14,208 nt of DNA from JAGOBX01 sp036733285 (GCA_036733285.1 DAINAU010000113.1:1-14208), one strand, 5' to 3'; positions 8,094 to 14,208 are shown, counted from the stretch's first letter. Numbers and translations are program-made. Notes: generated from the letters alone by a model not told the origin.

Positions 8094-8204
8094 TTACATT
8101 TTCAAAGTTATTTTCTTATGGTAAATCATAATAAACCGAAAATATCTGAGCATACGGACGAAGTCCTTTTTACCTGAGAATTTGGATTCTCCGAATTTAA
8201 TATA
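8094..8204 (-). pseudogene. Fossil C-terminus of a second GT2 (Dpm1-like) glycosyltransferase
   Basis: The minus strand from 8204 down to a stop at 8096-8094 reads YIKFGESKFSGKKDF, then VRMLRYFRF, then a basic tail, 36 codons in all. The intact GT2 at 9654-10328 ends with KYGESKFSGKKDF and SRMIRYFYY. In DNA, about 51 of 65 bases match by hand between 8141-8205 and 9701-9765. There is a stop (8207-8205) just before this segment and no start or glycosyltransferase core, so it is a remnant. It begins about 20 bp after the stop of the radical SAM gene 8228-9652, the reverse of the order in the intact GT2-radical SAM pair. Likely explanations are a past tandem duplication or a gene replacement that left only the 3' end. 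Confidence 0.82.
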
Positions 8205-8227
8205 TTAAAACAAATCTTCTCATATTA

Positions 8228-9652
8228 TCATTTTTTAAATAATTTAAAATTCATTAATCCAAATTTCAAAGTTTCAAAATAATTTCTTTGATACATTATT
8301 TTTTGATAAAAAAAATAAGATAAAAGAAATAACCAGTCAAAAATTATATTATTAGGAGCTTTTAATAATACGTTTTTAAAACAATAAAAAACAAATGGAT
8401 ATTTGCTGAAAATTAAAAATAAACGCTGTAAATTTACAATTTCTTTTTTATGAGGCAGATTTAACATAGTATCCTTATAAAATGTCAAATCTATATCGTT
8501 TGGATTTATTAAAGGGATTAAACCTTGCTCATAAGCCATATCGGTAATATCTGTTTTTGGATAAGGCATTAGCAGAGAACAAACTGTTATTTCCGGCTTC
8601 AATAAAATATTAAATCTTACAGTATCCAAAGCTTCTTCAAGATTTTCAGATGGCAAACCAACAATATTGCTTGTTATAAAATCTAATTTATATTTATGAA
8701 ACCAGTTAGAAGCGTCAATAAACGCTTTATCAGAAATATTTTTTTTTAATATTTTTTTTCTGATTTTTTCATTACCCGATTCAACTCCAAATAATACAAG
8801 CTCACAACCGGATTCTTGTAAAGTTTTAATTTTCTTTTCATCAATCATATCAACTCGTAAAAAAACAACAAAAGGCAATTTTATTTTTAATACATACAAT
8901 TCAAGAAAAGAATAAAACCAATTATCATCATAACTAAAAACTTCATTAATAAAATTAATTCTTTTAATAAAAGGATATTGTTTTACCGCATTTTCAATTT
9001 CTGTAACAAAATAAACGGGAGATTTAGTTGTAAAATACTTTTTTTTGTTCCTGCCTGTAATAGTATTAATAATTTTACTTGAACAAAATGAACAAATATA
9101 AGGGCAACCTCTTGACGAATTAAATTCGGCATTTTTAGTAATAAAATATTTATATTTATAATAAATACTTCTATCCGGAAAAGGTAATTCGTCTAAATTT
9201 TCCATTGGGGATCGCAAATCATTTTTTATTATTTCATTTTCATCTTTAAACCACAAATTTTTGATATTCGTTTTAAATATTTTTTTATCGCTATTATTCA
9301 ATAATTCCAGCAGCGGATATTCTCCTTCTCCTTGACAAATTATATCAACATTTTTATTTTCAATTATTTCGGGAAATATTGTCGGATGGACGCCGCCAAA
9401 TATAATTTTTGAAAGGATGCTATTATTTTTAATTATTTCAGAAGAATTAATTGCCCAAATATGATTCCCTGTCATTATTGAAAATCCAATGTAATCAGGA
9501 TTATTAACTTTAAGGAAATTTAAAATTTCTTCATTTATTTTATCAGTAATAAACGCATCGACAAAATGATTATATTTTTTTAATAATGCCGAAATAGACA
9601 TTACTCCAAAAAAGGGATATTTAATATTTTGAATAAAAACTATTTTAGCCAT
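8228..9652 (-). CDS. B12-type radical SAM protein (second)
   Basis: 474 residues from ATG 9652, one base after the stop of the GT2 (TAA-A-ATG), so translation is probably coupled. The N-terminal cobalamin-like Rossmann domain (1-150) has the family signatures GGVHPTIFPE (86-95) and CQGEGE (106-111), but no DxHxxG. ENLDELPFPDR (151-161) is the usual linker. The cluster motif CxxxCxxC is Cys183, Cys187 and Cys190 (SSRGCPYICSFCS). GVESGN is at 289-294 and GLPSE at 332-336. The C-terminal 100 residues are rich in Phe, Tyr and Leu and may contact membrane. It is only distantly like the radical SAM at 6630-8006: their N-termini do not align by eye, so they are not recent duplicates. Base composition is visibly more AT-rich than the other radical SAM gene. 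The substrate is unknown; context points to a surface lipid or glycan. Confidence 0.87.
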   Translation of the reverse strand: MAKIVFIQNIKYPFFGVMSISALLKKYNHFVDAFITDKINEEILNFLKVNNPDYIGFSIMTGNHIWAINSSEIIKNNSILSKIIFGGVHPTIFPEIIENKNVDIICQGEGEYPLLELLNNSDKKIFKTNIKNLWFKDENEIIKNDLRSPMENLDELPFPDRSIYYKYKYFITKNAEFNSSRGCPYICSFCSSKIINTITGRNKKKYFTTKSPVYFVTEIENAVKQYPFIKRINFINEVFSYDDNWFYSFLELYVLKIKLPFVVFLRVDMIDEKKIKTLQESGCELVLFGVESGNEKIRKKILKKNISDKAFIDASNWFHKYKLDFITSNIVGLPSENLEEALDTVRFNILLKPEITVCSLLMPYPKTDITDMAYEQGLIPLINPNDIDLTFYKDTMLNLPHKKEIVNLQRLFLIFSKYPFVFYCFKNVLLKAPNNIIFDWLFLLSYFFYQKIMYQRNYFETLKFGLMNFKLFKK

Positions 9653-9653
9653 T

Positions 9654-10328
9654 TTAATTGTTAAATAATAAATAAAAATGATAATAAAAAAGATAATAAA
9701 AATATCTAATCATACGGCTGAAATCTTTTTTTCCAGAAAATTTTGATTCGCCGTATTTTCTATATCCGTAAATGTAGGGAACTTCCGATATTCGTTTTTT
9801 TTTATTATTAAGCATAAATTCAATAATCCATTCGCCGTGAACGGCAATCGATGGTTTCCGATATATGAAACAATCTTTACGCGCCATCATAAATCCGCCG
9901 GTAAAATCTGATACTCTGGTTCCGGCTAAAATATTAATTATTCTATTATAATATCCTTGTAAAATCCAGCGCAGTTTATTATCCATGCCGCCGCCGGCTA
10001 TGAATCGCGAGAATTTGACAATGTCAACAATATTTTCGTTTATAAGATAAACTGATTTCAATACTTCAACCGGATGACTCAAATCGCCGTCAACGATCGC
10101 TACAACATCGCCTGCCGCTGCGCGCGCCCCGTCAATTACAGCGGAACCAACGCCAAACTTTGTTTTTCGTTCGATTATTTTGCAGCCGAATTTTTTGCCT
10201 GTTTCAATAGTATCGTCAACGCTGCCGTCGTCAACAAGAATGATTTCTTCGCAGTAATTTTTAAGCTGCGGCAGCAGGATTTCAAGATTTTTCGATTCGT
10301 TTAATGTCGGTATAACTACTGTCAACAT
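9654..10328 (-). CDS. GT2 glycosyltransferase, polyprenyl-phosphate mannose synthase (Dpm1) type
   Basis: 224 residues. The GT-A fold is shown by TVVIPTLNESKNLE at the N-terminus, LVDDGSVDDT (31-40), DGDLSHP (80-86) holding the metal-binding acids, SRFIAGGG (107-114), the acceptor-site region DFTGGF (141-146), and YGESKFSGKKDF near 192-203. The spacing and the SHP motif are those of dolichyl/polyprenyl-phosphate mannosyl- or glucosyltransferases rather than general GT2. The enzyme lacks the extra C-terminal membrane domains of some relatives, so it is a minimal soluble or peripheral form. It would load a sugar from GDP or UDP onto polyprenyl phosphate at the cytoplasmic face, a donor the GT-C enzyme at 4894-6507 could use. 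It is first in a two-gene unit with the radical SAM at 8228. The ribosome site is weak (GGAAAA). A TATAAT-like -10 lies at 10401-10396 with no convincing -35. Confidence 0.88.
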   Translation of the reverse strand: MLTVVIPTLNESKNLEILLPQLKNYCEEIILVDDGSVDDTIETGKKFGCKIIERKTKFGVGSAVIDGARAAAGDVVAIVDGDLSHPVEVLKSVYLINENIVDIVKFSRFIAGGGMDNKLRWILQGYYNRIINILAGTRVSDFTGGFMMARKDCFIYRKPSIAVHGEWIIEFMLNNKKKRISEVPYIYGYRKYGESKFSGKKDFSRMIRYFYYLFYYHFYLLFNN

Positions 10329-10584
10329 AATAAATATTTTTCCATATTTTTTTTAAGTTTAAAATATATTTGCCACAAAGACACCAAGACACAAAATTAT
10401 AAAACGCTAAAAAATATATTCATTCACATCCATTCTCCGTTTATTTTTTCACAGGAAACTAAGGTAAACTTTTGTGAGTTTTATAAAATGCTAAAACGTT
10501 AAAAACTTCAGTCGTCAGTCATCCGTTGCCGGTTTTAAAACTTTTAAACTTTAGAACTAATTCACAATTCTTAATTCTCAATTA

Positions 10585-10618
10585 TTAGTGAAAATTCGCG
10601 AAATTCGCGTGAAAATAT
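10585..10618. repeat. Dispersed short repeat, copy B, after the GNAT stop codon
   Basis: TTAGTGAAAATTCGCG followed by AAATTCGCGTGAAAATAT. Relative to copy A (6586-6619) the CGC and AGT triplets are exchanged. It lies about 27 bp past the stop codon of the GNAT gene (10645-11211). Confidence 0.7.
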
Positions 10619-10623
10619 TTTCA

Positions 10624-10639
10624 AACGCCAAAAAGCGTT
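10624..10639 (-). terminator. Possible weak hairpin terminator after the GNAT gene
   Basis: On the minus strand AACGC-TTTTTG-GCGTT forms a 5-bp stem starting 6 nt after the TGA stop of the GNAT gene. It is followed by TGAAAATATTTTC, which includes a 12-bp palindrome (GAAAATATTTTC) but no true U-run, so termination would be inefficient. It marks the end of the five-gene operon that starts at 13883. Confidence 0.3.
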
Positions 10640-10644
10640 GCTTA

Positions 10645-11211
10645 TCAATTTTCTATCTGTTTGATAAAATTTATACGTTCGATTTTGGAATTTTTGCAAT
10701 CATCCGACAAAAAGAGCGCCATTGAAACAACATGACGCGGTTTGCCGCCAAAATATTCGTCATACATAAAAATGCCTTCGATTTCAAACCCGAGATTATT
10801 ATACATTTTCAAAGCTCGAATATTATCGGTATAAGTCGCAAGCCAAACTTTTTTATAATTATTTTGTTTTGAATAATTAAGTAATTCATTCATTAATTTC
10901 TTACCAATGCCTTTATTCTGATATTCGTCGGCTACCACAATACCTAAAGATGTCGTATATTTTTTTATTTCCTTATCAGGGAAAAATCTTAGATATGCAT
11001 ACCCCATAATAATATTGTCTTCATTATAGACCCAGCCGATTTCGTCAGCGGGCTTGATATTACATTGTATTTCCGCTGTTTTACGCGCTTTAGATTCTTC
11101 GTAAAGTTCGCCGAACCTGTTCCAATAATAATAAGTAGGCGCTTTGAGTTTTAAAAAAAAATCAGTAAGTTCTGAGATATCTGAGTTTGATAAATTCCTA
11201 ATTGTTTTCAT
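10645..11211 (-). CDS. GNAT-family N-acetyltransferase
   Basis: 188 residues. A GNAT core runs from about residue 3 to 167. The acetyl-CoA loop is EYQNKGIGKKLM, with the Q/RxxGxG signature at Gln98 to Gly103. It is preceded by the SLGIVVADE strand and followed by KVWLATYTDNIRALKMYNNLGFE, the usual final beta-alpha pair. The N-terminal region with PTYYYWNRFG (25-34) is less conserved and may bind the acceptor. The start overlaps the HEPN gene by 14 bp. Lying after a DegT aminotransferase and an epimerase, it could acetylate a nucleotide-linked amino sugar, completing an N-acetylated deoxy or 4-amino sugar. Protein or small-molecule acetylation, or a role linked to the adjacent HEPN/MNT pair, cannot be excluded. 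Confidence 0.82.
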   Translation of the reverse strand: MKTIRNLSNSDISELTDFFLKLKAPTYYYWNRFGELYEESKARKTAEIQCNIKPADEIGWVYNEDNIIMGYAYLRFFPDKEIKKYTTSLGIVVADEYQNKGIGKKLMNELLNYSKQNNYKKVWLATYTDNIRALKMYNNLGFEIEGIFMYDEYFGGKPRHVVSMALFLSDDCKNSKIERINFIKQIEN

Positions 11212-11596
11212 AACATTTCTTTATTAATGGCAATATAAATTCTTTGATTTTTTTAGTTATTAAAATGCTTTCTTTTGCTTCTTCAACTGAAGGAATATAA
11301 AAATCATCGGGGCACCTAACTTGAACAGCATAACTTGATAAATTTCCCACATCAACATATTTAAATTTTGAATTTAAATTAATACAAATTTCAAGCAAAG
11401 TTTCCAAATTATGAGTTTTTTTTATTTGTGTTTTATTTAATAATAAATATGCCTTAAAATATTTTTCCACTGATTGCTGACAATGAAAACAAACTACGCG
11501 TGTTATTGGCTCAGAAAATTGCATTTCGCGTTCAGCCGCTAATAAATCTTCATCTGCGATAGCAATCCAATTTTTAATATATTCCTGAATAGTCAT
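11198..11596 (-). CDS. HEPN-domain protein (likely toxin partner of the MNT gene)
   Basis: 132 residues. It matches the HEPN family (PF05168 kind): an N-terminal helix with NWIAIADEDLLAAE, then FHCQQSVEKYFKAYLL, KTHNLETLLEI, and the C-terminal VRCPDDFYIPSVEEAKESI. An R-x4-H arrangement is present at Arg33 and His38. In HepT this motif is RX4HXY, and its Tyr is the residue AMPylated by the partner MntA; here the position after H-x is Gln40, so that Tyr is missing. ATG 11596 overlaps the MNT stop by 4 bp (ATGA) and has its own GAGGG site at 11610-11606, spacing 9. HEPN proteins of this kind are often RNases held in check by a cognate MNT protein. Base composition is AT-rich, and the pair is likely a mobile cassette inserted in the operon (inference). 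Confidence 0.85.
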   Translation of the reverse strand: MTIQEYIKNWIAIADEDLLAAEREMQFSEPITRVVCFHCQQSVEKYFKAYLLLNKTQIKKTHNLETLLEICINLNSKFKYVDVGNLSSYAVQVRCPDDFYIPSVEEAKESILITKKIKEFILPLIKKCYENN

Positions 11597-11913
11597 ATAG
11601 TATAACCCTCATTCAAAGCAATTGAAACTATATGTCCCGGTATATTTTTATATTCATTAATTTCTTCATTTGTTTTAATGATAATATCCGCATCAATTTT
11701 ATTTTCAGCAAGTTTTTTTCTTATTTCAGTCATTAATTTTATTCTGTCATAACCAGTAATATTTTGTTTGATTACAATGAGTAAATCATAATCGCTTTCA
11801 TTTTCATAATCTTCACGACTACGAGAACCGAATAAATAAATCTTTGTAAAATCAATTATTGTTGAGATAATAGATTTTATTGAAGATAAATTTGATTGCG
11901 TTTGATTTTCCAT
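11593..11913 (-). CDS. MNT minimal nucleotidyltransferase (likely antitoxin)
   Basis: 106 residues from ATG 11913, which lies two bases after the epimerase stop (TAA-TT-ATG). A frame open to 11967 would add 18 residues overlapping the epimerase, so I prefer the shorter start. The nucleotidyltransferase motif is KIYLFGSRS with GS at 29-30, then exactly ten residues, then DYD at 41-43. This GSX10DXD is the MntA signature. A third acid is supplied by the DADIII strand (Asp74 or Asp76). In HepT/MntA systems the MNT protein AMPylates and silences the HEPN RNase. Here it precedes the HEPN gene with a 4-bp overlap, the order antitoxin then toxin. A role outside toxin-antitoxin, such as sugar-pathway regulation, is possible but unsupported. 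Confidence 0.87.
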   Translation of the reverse strand: MENQTQSNLSSIKSIISTIIDFTKIYLFGSRSREDYENESDYDLLIVIKQNITGYDRIKLMTEIRKKLAENKIDADIIIKTNEEINEYKNIPGHIVSIALNEGYTI

Positions 11914-11915
11914 AA

Positions 11916-12782
11916 TTATACTAACAGTTCTTTCAATCCTTGTTCTATAGTTATATTCGGTTCCCAATTTAAAACTCTTTTTGTTTTCGACGTATCTGCG
12001 CAGAGCCGCGAAATCTTGCCGTCAAGTATTCGTTTATCATAATACAATTCTATATTCTTGTTCAATAGTTTTTTTATTTCAGAGGCAATATCAAAAATTT
12101 TGAATTCTTTGCCTGAACCGATATTAAATGTTTCGCCGGCTGGTTTGATTTTTATTGCCTGTTCAAACGCTCTGCATAAATCTTTCACGTTCGTAAAATC
12201 GCGCGCATCCGTTGGCGAACCGTAAAGCATCAATTTTTCATCATTGCATTCCTTAATCCTGCGTATAAGATTAGGTATGGCAAAATTGCAATTTTGTCCT
12301 GCTCCATACATATTAAACTGTCTGAATATAACGGTGGGCAGATTATATTTTCTGAAATACAAACGGCAATATTCTTCAGCCGCGAATTTACCAACGCCGT
12401 ATTGCGAATTGGGACAGACGGCATGGTTCTCGTTGATTTTCTCGACTGTAGTTTCGCCGTAAACGCAGGCGCTCGATGTAAATATAAATAACTTGACATT
12501 GATTTTCCGCGCGAGTTCGAGCATATTAAGAGCGCCATTTACATTCAACATTAAATCTTCTTGCGGATAAACAGTGCTTGCGCTGACGTCCGGATTTGCG
12601 GCAAGATGAATAATAATATCGGGATTAAAATCAGTAACAAATTTTGAAACATAATTTATGTGTCTAATATCGTGAAAAACCGATATTTTACAGTCAAGAC
12701 CAAGCGTTTCATATTTGCCCGCAAAATGATTTTTCAAATGCGAACCGATAAAACCTTCAGAACCTGTAATCAATATTTTCAT
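11916..12782 (-). CDS. NAD-dependent nucleotide-sugar epimerase/dehydratase (extended SDR)
   Basis: 288 residues. The Rossmann motif ILITGSEGFIGSHL gives GxxGxxG at Gly7, Gly10 and Gly13. HLAANPDVSAS (59-69), FTSSACVYG (101-109) and the catalytic Y-x3-K (Tyr128, Lys132) follow, all typical of GalE/RmlB/WbpP-like enzymes. RQFNMYGAGQNCNFAIP and DARDFTNVKDLCRA are the substrate-domain motifs, and the C-terminal WEPNITIEQGLKEL is the usual end. At 288 residues it is slightly shorter than typical (about 310) but complete. It would act on a UDP-, dTDP- or GDP-sugar in the cytoplasm. The product cannot be told from sequence. It starts 6 bp after the aminotransferase ends and has no visible Shine-Dalgarno. 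The next gene (MNT) starts 2 bp after its stop. Confidence 0.88.
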   Translation of the reverse strand: MKILITGSEGFIGSHLKNHFAGKYETLGLDCKISVFHDIRHINYVSKFVTDFNPDIIIHLAANPDVSASTVYPQEDLMLNVNGALNMLELARKINVKLFIFTSSACVYGETTVEKINENHAVCPNSQYGVGKFAAEEYCRLYFRKYNLPTVIFRQFNMYGAGQNCNFAIPNLIRRIKECNDEKLMLYGSPTDARDFTNVKDLCRAFEQAIKIKPAGETFNIGSGKEFKIFDIASEIKKLLNKNIELYYDKRILDGKISRLCADTSKTKRVLNWEPNITIEQGLKELLV

Positions 12783-12788
12783 AATTTT

Positions 12789-13883
12789 TTATTTTAAAAT
12801 TTTCTTATAAATATCGCAGATATAATCTGTATCTTCTATTGTCAAACGATTACTCATCGGCGGATTCAATATTTTACTATAGATATTTTCGGAAACCGGC
12901 AGTTTTATATCTTTGAACAAATTTGAATGATACTGTTGTTTATGGCAAGGCTGCCAGCATATCCGCGTTTCAACGCCGGCGTCATTTAACGCTTTATTTA
13001 AAATATCGCGTTTTTCAGCGGCAACGAGCGTGCCAAAAATCATATAAGGATGCGAGTCGACATATTCCGGAATCGTCTGAAAACCGGCAATTCCTTTAAG
13101 GTTAGAATAATATCTATCCGCAATTTTATGACGGTGTTCAAGAAATTTTTCAATGCGCAATAATTGATTGTAACCAAGAGCGCAGTTGATATCGGTTGAT
13201 TTGAAATTCAAACCGAACACTTCATAATCATATTTTTTCAGCATACCGTGTTCTCTTATCATTTTTAATTTATTGTATGCTTCTTCGCAATCAGTAGCGA
13301 TGGCTCCGCCTTCAATTGAAGTGCATATCTTTGCTATATGGAAACTGAAAATAGTCGTATGCCCAAAGCCTCCGATTTTTTTTCCTTTATAAGCTGCTCC
13401 GAGAGCTTCAGCCGCGTCTTCAATTAAAATCAGATTATGTTCGCCGCAAAATTTTTTAATTTCATCAATATCAAACGGCATACCGTATACATCTACCGCA
13501 AGGACTGCGCGCGTTTTACTTGTAAGTTTTTCTTTCAAATTATCAGCGGTTACATTGAAAGTCTCAGAATCGCAGTCGACCAATACCGGTTTTAAACCCT
13601 GAGAAATCAAGCTGTTTATGGTTGCGATAAAAGTGAACGACGGGACAAGCACCTCGTCTCCCTGTTTCAAATCTGAAATCATAAACGCGGCAATCAGCGC
13701 GGAAGTGCCGTTATTGACGAATACCGCATGTTTCGCGCCGGTATATTTGCAAATCTCGGATTCAATCAATTTCGAATATTTTCCTTGCGAATACCATTCC
13801 GAATCAATAACGTCTTTCAATATTTTTTTATCTTCAACGCTTATGTCCGGTTCAGACCACGATATTTTTTTCCGAATAGTCAT
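12789..13883 (-). CDS. DegT/DnrJ/EryC1/StrS-family PLP sugar aminotransferase
   Basis: 364 residues, near the family length. ATG 13883 has a GGAGG site with 8-nt spacing (13896-13892). Motifs in order: FVNNGTSALIAAF (55-67), GDEVLVPSFTFIAT (75-88), VDVYGMPFDIDEI (130-142), IEDAAEALGA with Asp156 contacting the PLP pyridine nitrogen, FSFHIAKICT with the Schiff-base Lys185, and SIEGGAI (189-195). The usual motif is FSFxxxKxxTTGEGG; here the Gly before Glu is Ile190, while Lys and EGG are kept. Members transaminate keto-deoxy nucleotide sugars using glutamate, giving 3- or 4-amino sugars. With the epimerase and the GNAT downstream this suggests an N-acylated amino sugar for a surface glycan. It is the first gene of the five-gene operon. 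Confidence 0.9.
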   Translation of the reverse strand: MTIRKKISWSEPDISVEDKKILKDVIDSEWYSQGKYSKLIESEICKYTGAKHAVFVNNGTSALIAAFMISDLKQGDEVLVPSFTFIATINSLISQGLKPVLVDCDSETFNVTADNLKEKLTSKTRAVLAVDVYGMPFDIDEIKKFCGEHNLILIEDAAEALGAAYKGKKIGGFGHTTIFSFHIAKICTSIEGGAIATDCEEAYNKLKMIREHGMLKKYDYEVFGLNFKSTDINCALGYNQLLRIEKFLEHRHKIADRYYSNLKGIAGFQTIPEYVDSHPYMIFGTLVAAEKRDILNKALNDAGVETRICWQPCHKQQYHSNLFKDIKLPVSENIYSKILNPPMSNRLTIEDTDYICDIYKKILK

Positions 13884-14106
13884 TTAATTAGCCTCCAATC
13901 GAATGATTTCGTTATCATTCGATTATTTTTACAAAACAAAATTTCGCCGGAAACAGGCAGTCATTCCAATTGAAAGCTGCCCGCTTAAAAAAATCAGAAA
14001 ATCTAAAATATTCTTTTTTTAAGTCGCAAAAACACTGTATTTTTATTATGTTTTAGTATGCTAAAAAAAATATCTTTGATATAAATGCAAATTTTTTTTT
14101 TATAAG
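13884..14106 (-). promoter_or_regulatory. Untranslated leader of the sugar operon, about 215 nt
   Basis: Between the predicted start near 14100 and ATG 13883 lies a long AT-rich leader with no gene. It holds a GGCAG/CTGCC inverted repeat (13956-13960 with 13977-13981), a stray 11-codon frame (13964-13929) and the 11-bp hairpin at 13897-13924. I do not recognise a known riboswitch class, and there is no ops-like GGCGGTAG. Its length suggests control at the RNA level, as is common for polysaccharide operons. Confidence 0.45.
13897..13924 (-). promoter_or_regulatory. Perfect 11-bp hairpin abutting the Shine-Dalgarno site
   Basis: AATCGAATGAT (13897-13907) and ATCATTCGATT (13914-13924) are exact inverted repeats with a 6-nt loop. 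On the transcribed strand the stem ends directly against GGAGG (13896-13892), and one U-G pair could extend it into the ribosome site. It could modulate translation of the aminotransferase or be the operator of a dimeric regulator. Confidence 0.6.
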
Positions 14107-14135
14107 ATACTACTAAAACCAGCGGGTTTTGTCAA
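14107..14135 (-). promoter_or_regulatory. Sigma-70 type promoter of the sugar operon, with a palindromic spacer
   Basis: Minus-strand TTGACA (14135-14130, perfect) is followed after 17 nt by TAGTAT (14112-14107, 4 of 6). The spacer plus the edge of the -35 contains the perfect inverted repeat AAAACC-AGCG-GGTTTT (14115-14130), placed as a candidate operator. Confidence 0.62.
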
Positions 14136-14189
14136 GCGTTTTATCCTGAAAACCCAGAATTAAAGAATAAAATATTTTATTAGAGGAAA

Positions 14190-14208
14190 ATGGCATTACA
14201 GAAAAGCT
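14190..14208 (+). CDS. Possible start of a divergent gene, cut by the window edge
   Basis: ATG 14190 is preceded by AGAGGA (14182-14187) and starts MALQKS before the edge. A weak -10 TAAAAT (14168-14173) lies upstream, with a poor CTGAAA at about -35. Only six codons are visible, so no product can be named. The divergent arrangement with the sugar operon would be typical of a regulator gene, but this is speculation. Confidence 0.35.

Larger units (their letters stand above)
10329..10644. repeat. Gene-free 316-bp gap made of degenerate short tandem repeats
   Basis: I see no gene. Going right: a period-8 run CACAAAGA/CACCAAGA/CACAAAAT (10374-10397); a direct repeat TTATAAAAYGCTAAAA (10397-10412 and 10481-10496); a period-7 pair CAGTCGT/CAGTCAT (10509-10522); a roughly period-9 AAACTTT run (10535-10555); a period-7 run TTCACAA/TTCTTAA/TTCTCAA (10561-10581); then dispersed repeat copy B. 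Each block has a different unit and all are imperfect. The gap separates the two parts of the sugar cluster. Confidence 0.75.

Noticed and set aside
11914..11967. Upstream start for the MNT gene overlapping the epimerase
   Set aside because: The ATG at 11913 lies neatly two bases after the epimerase stop and gives the usual short helix before the GS motif.
12230..12538. Open frames on both strands inside the epimerase gene
   Set aside because: They overlap a gene with clear SDR motifs and show no recognisable domain or ribosome site.
13929..13964. 11-codon upstream frame in the sugar operon leader as a leader peptide
   Set aside because: It has no enriched codon and no good ribosome site. 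I mention it only as context for the adjacent hairpin.
13884..14106. Riboswitch in the leader
   Set aside because: I could not match it to the conserved cores of any riboswitch class I know, including c-di-GMP-I and SAM.

Overview
The window looks like a piece of a low-GC bacterial chromosome, probably from an uncultured diderm lineage. Three things support this. There are two type II secretion / type IV pilus-type prepilins, near-consensus sigma-70 promoters, and Shine-Dalgarno sequences of the GGAGG type at some but not all genes. AT-rich genomes with short pseudopilins and many B12-type radical SAM genes occur in phyla such as Elusimicrobiota and Omnitrophota, but the sequence alone does not fix the phylum.

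Left arm (1-3706, minus strand): one very long open frame, at least 1235 codons and still open at the window edge. It encodes an exported coiled-coil protein. Its visible distal end consists of perfect 150-bp (50-residue) tandem repeats. An intergenic region (3707-3900) with two back-to-back strong promoters separates it from a rightward prepilin pair: a GspG/PilA-like protein (3901-4317) and a GspH/FimT-like minor pseudopilin (4448-4891). A 41-bp hairpin-bearing tandem repeat overlaps the stop codon of the first pilin.

Centre and right arm (4894-13883, all minus strand): a cell-surface glycan or glycolipid cluster. In transcription order from the right it holds a DegT-type sugar aminotransferase, an NAD-dependent sugar epimerase/dehydratase, a MNT nucleotidyltransferase plus HEPN toxin-antitoxin-like pair, and a GNAT acetyltransferase. 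Next comes a 316-bp repeat-rich gap, then a polyprenyl-phosphate-mannose-synthase-type GT2, two B12-type radical SAM proteins and a GT-C (GT39-like) membrane glycosyltransferase. Aminotransferase, epimerase and GNAT together suggest synthesis of an N-acylated amino sugar. The GT2 and GT-C pair suggests a lipid-linked sugar donor used outside the membrane. The first five genes are packed with overlaps or gaps of 2-6 bp. A TTGACA/TAGTAT promoter and a leader of about 215 nt with an 11-bp perfect hairpin against the ribosome binding site lie upstream (13884-14135).

The least expected items are a 36-codon fossil of a second GT2 C-terminus between the two radical SAM genes, the HEPN/MNT pair wired into a sugar operon by overlapping codons, the perfect 150-bp coiled-coil repeats, the tandem repeat across the pilin stop codon, and a short repeat placed just after the stop codons of two unrelated genes. 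At the far right edge a rightward gene may begin at 14190.
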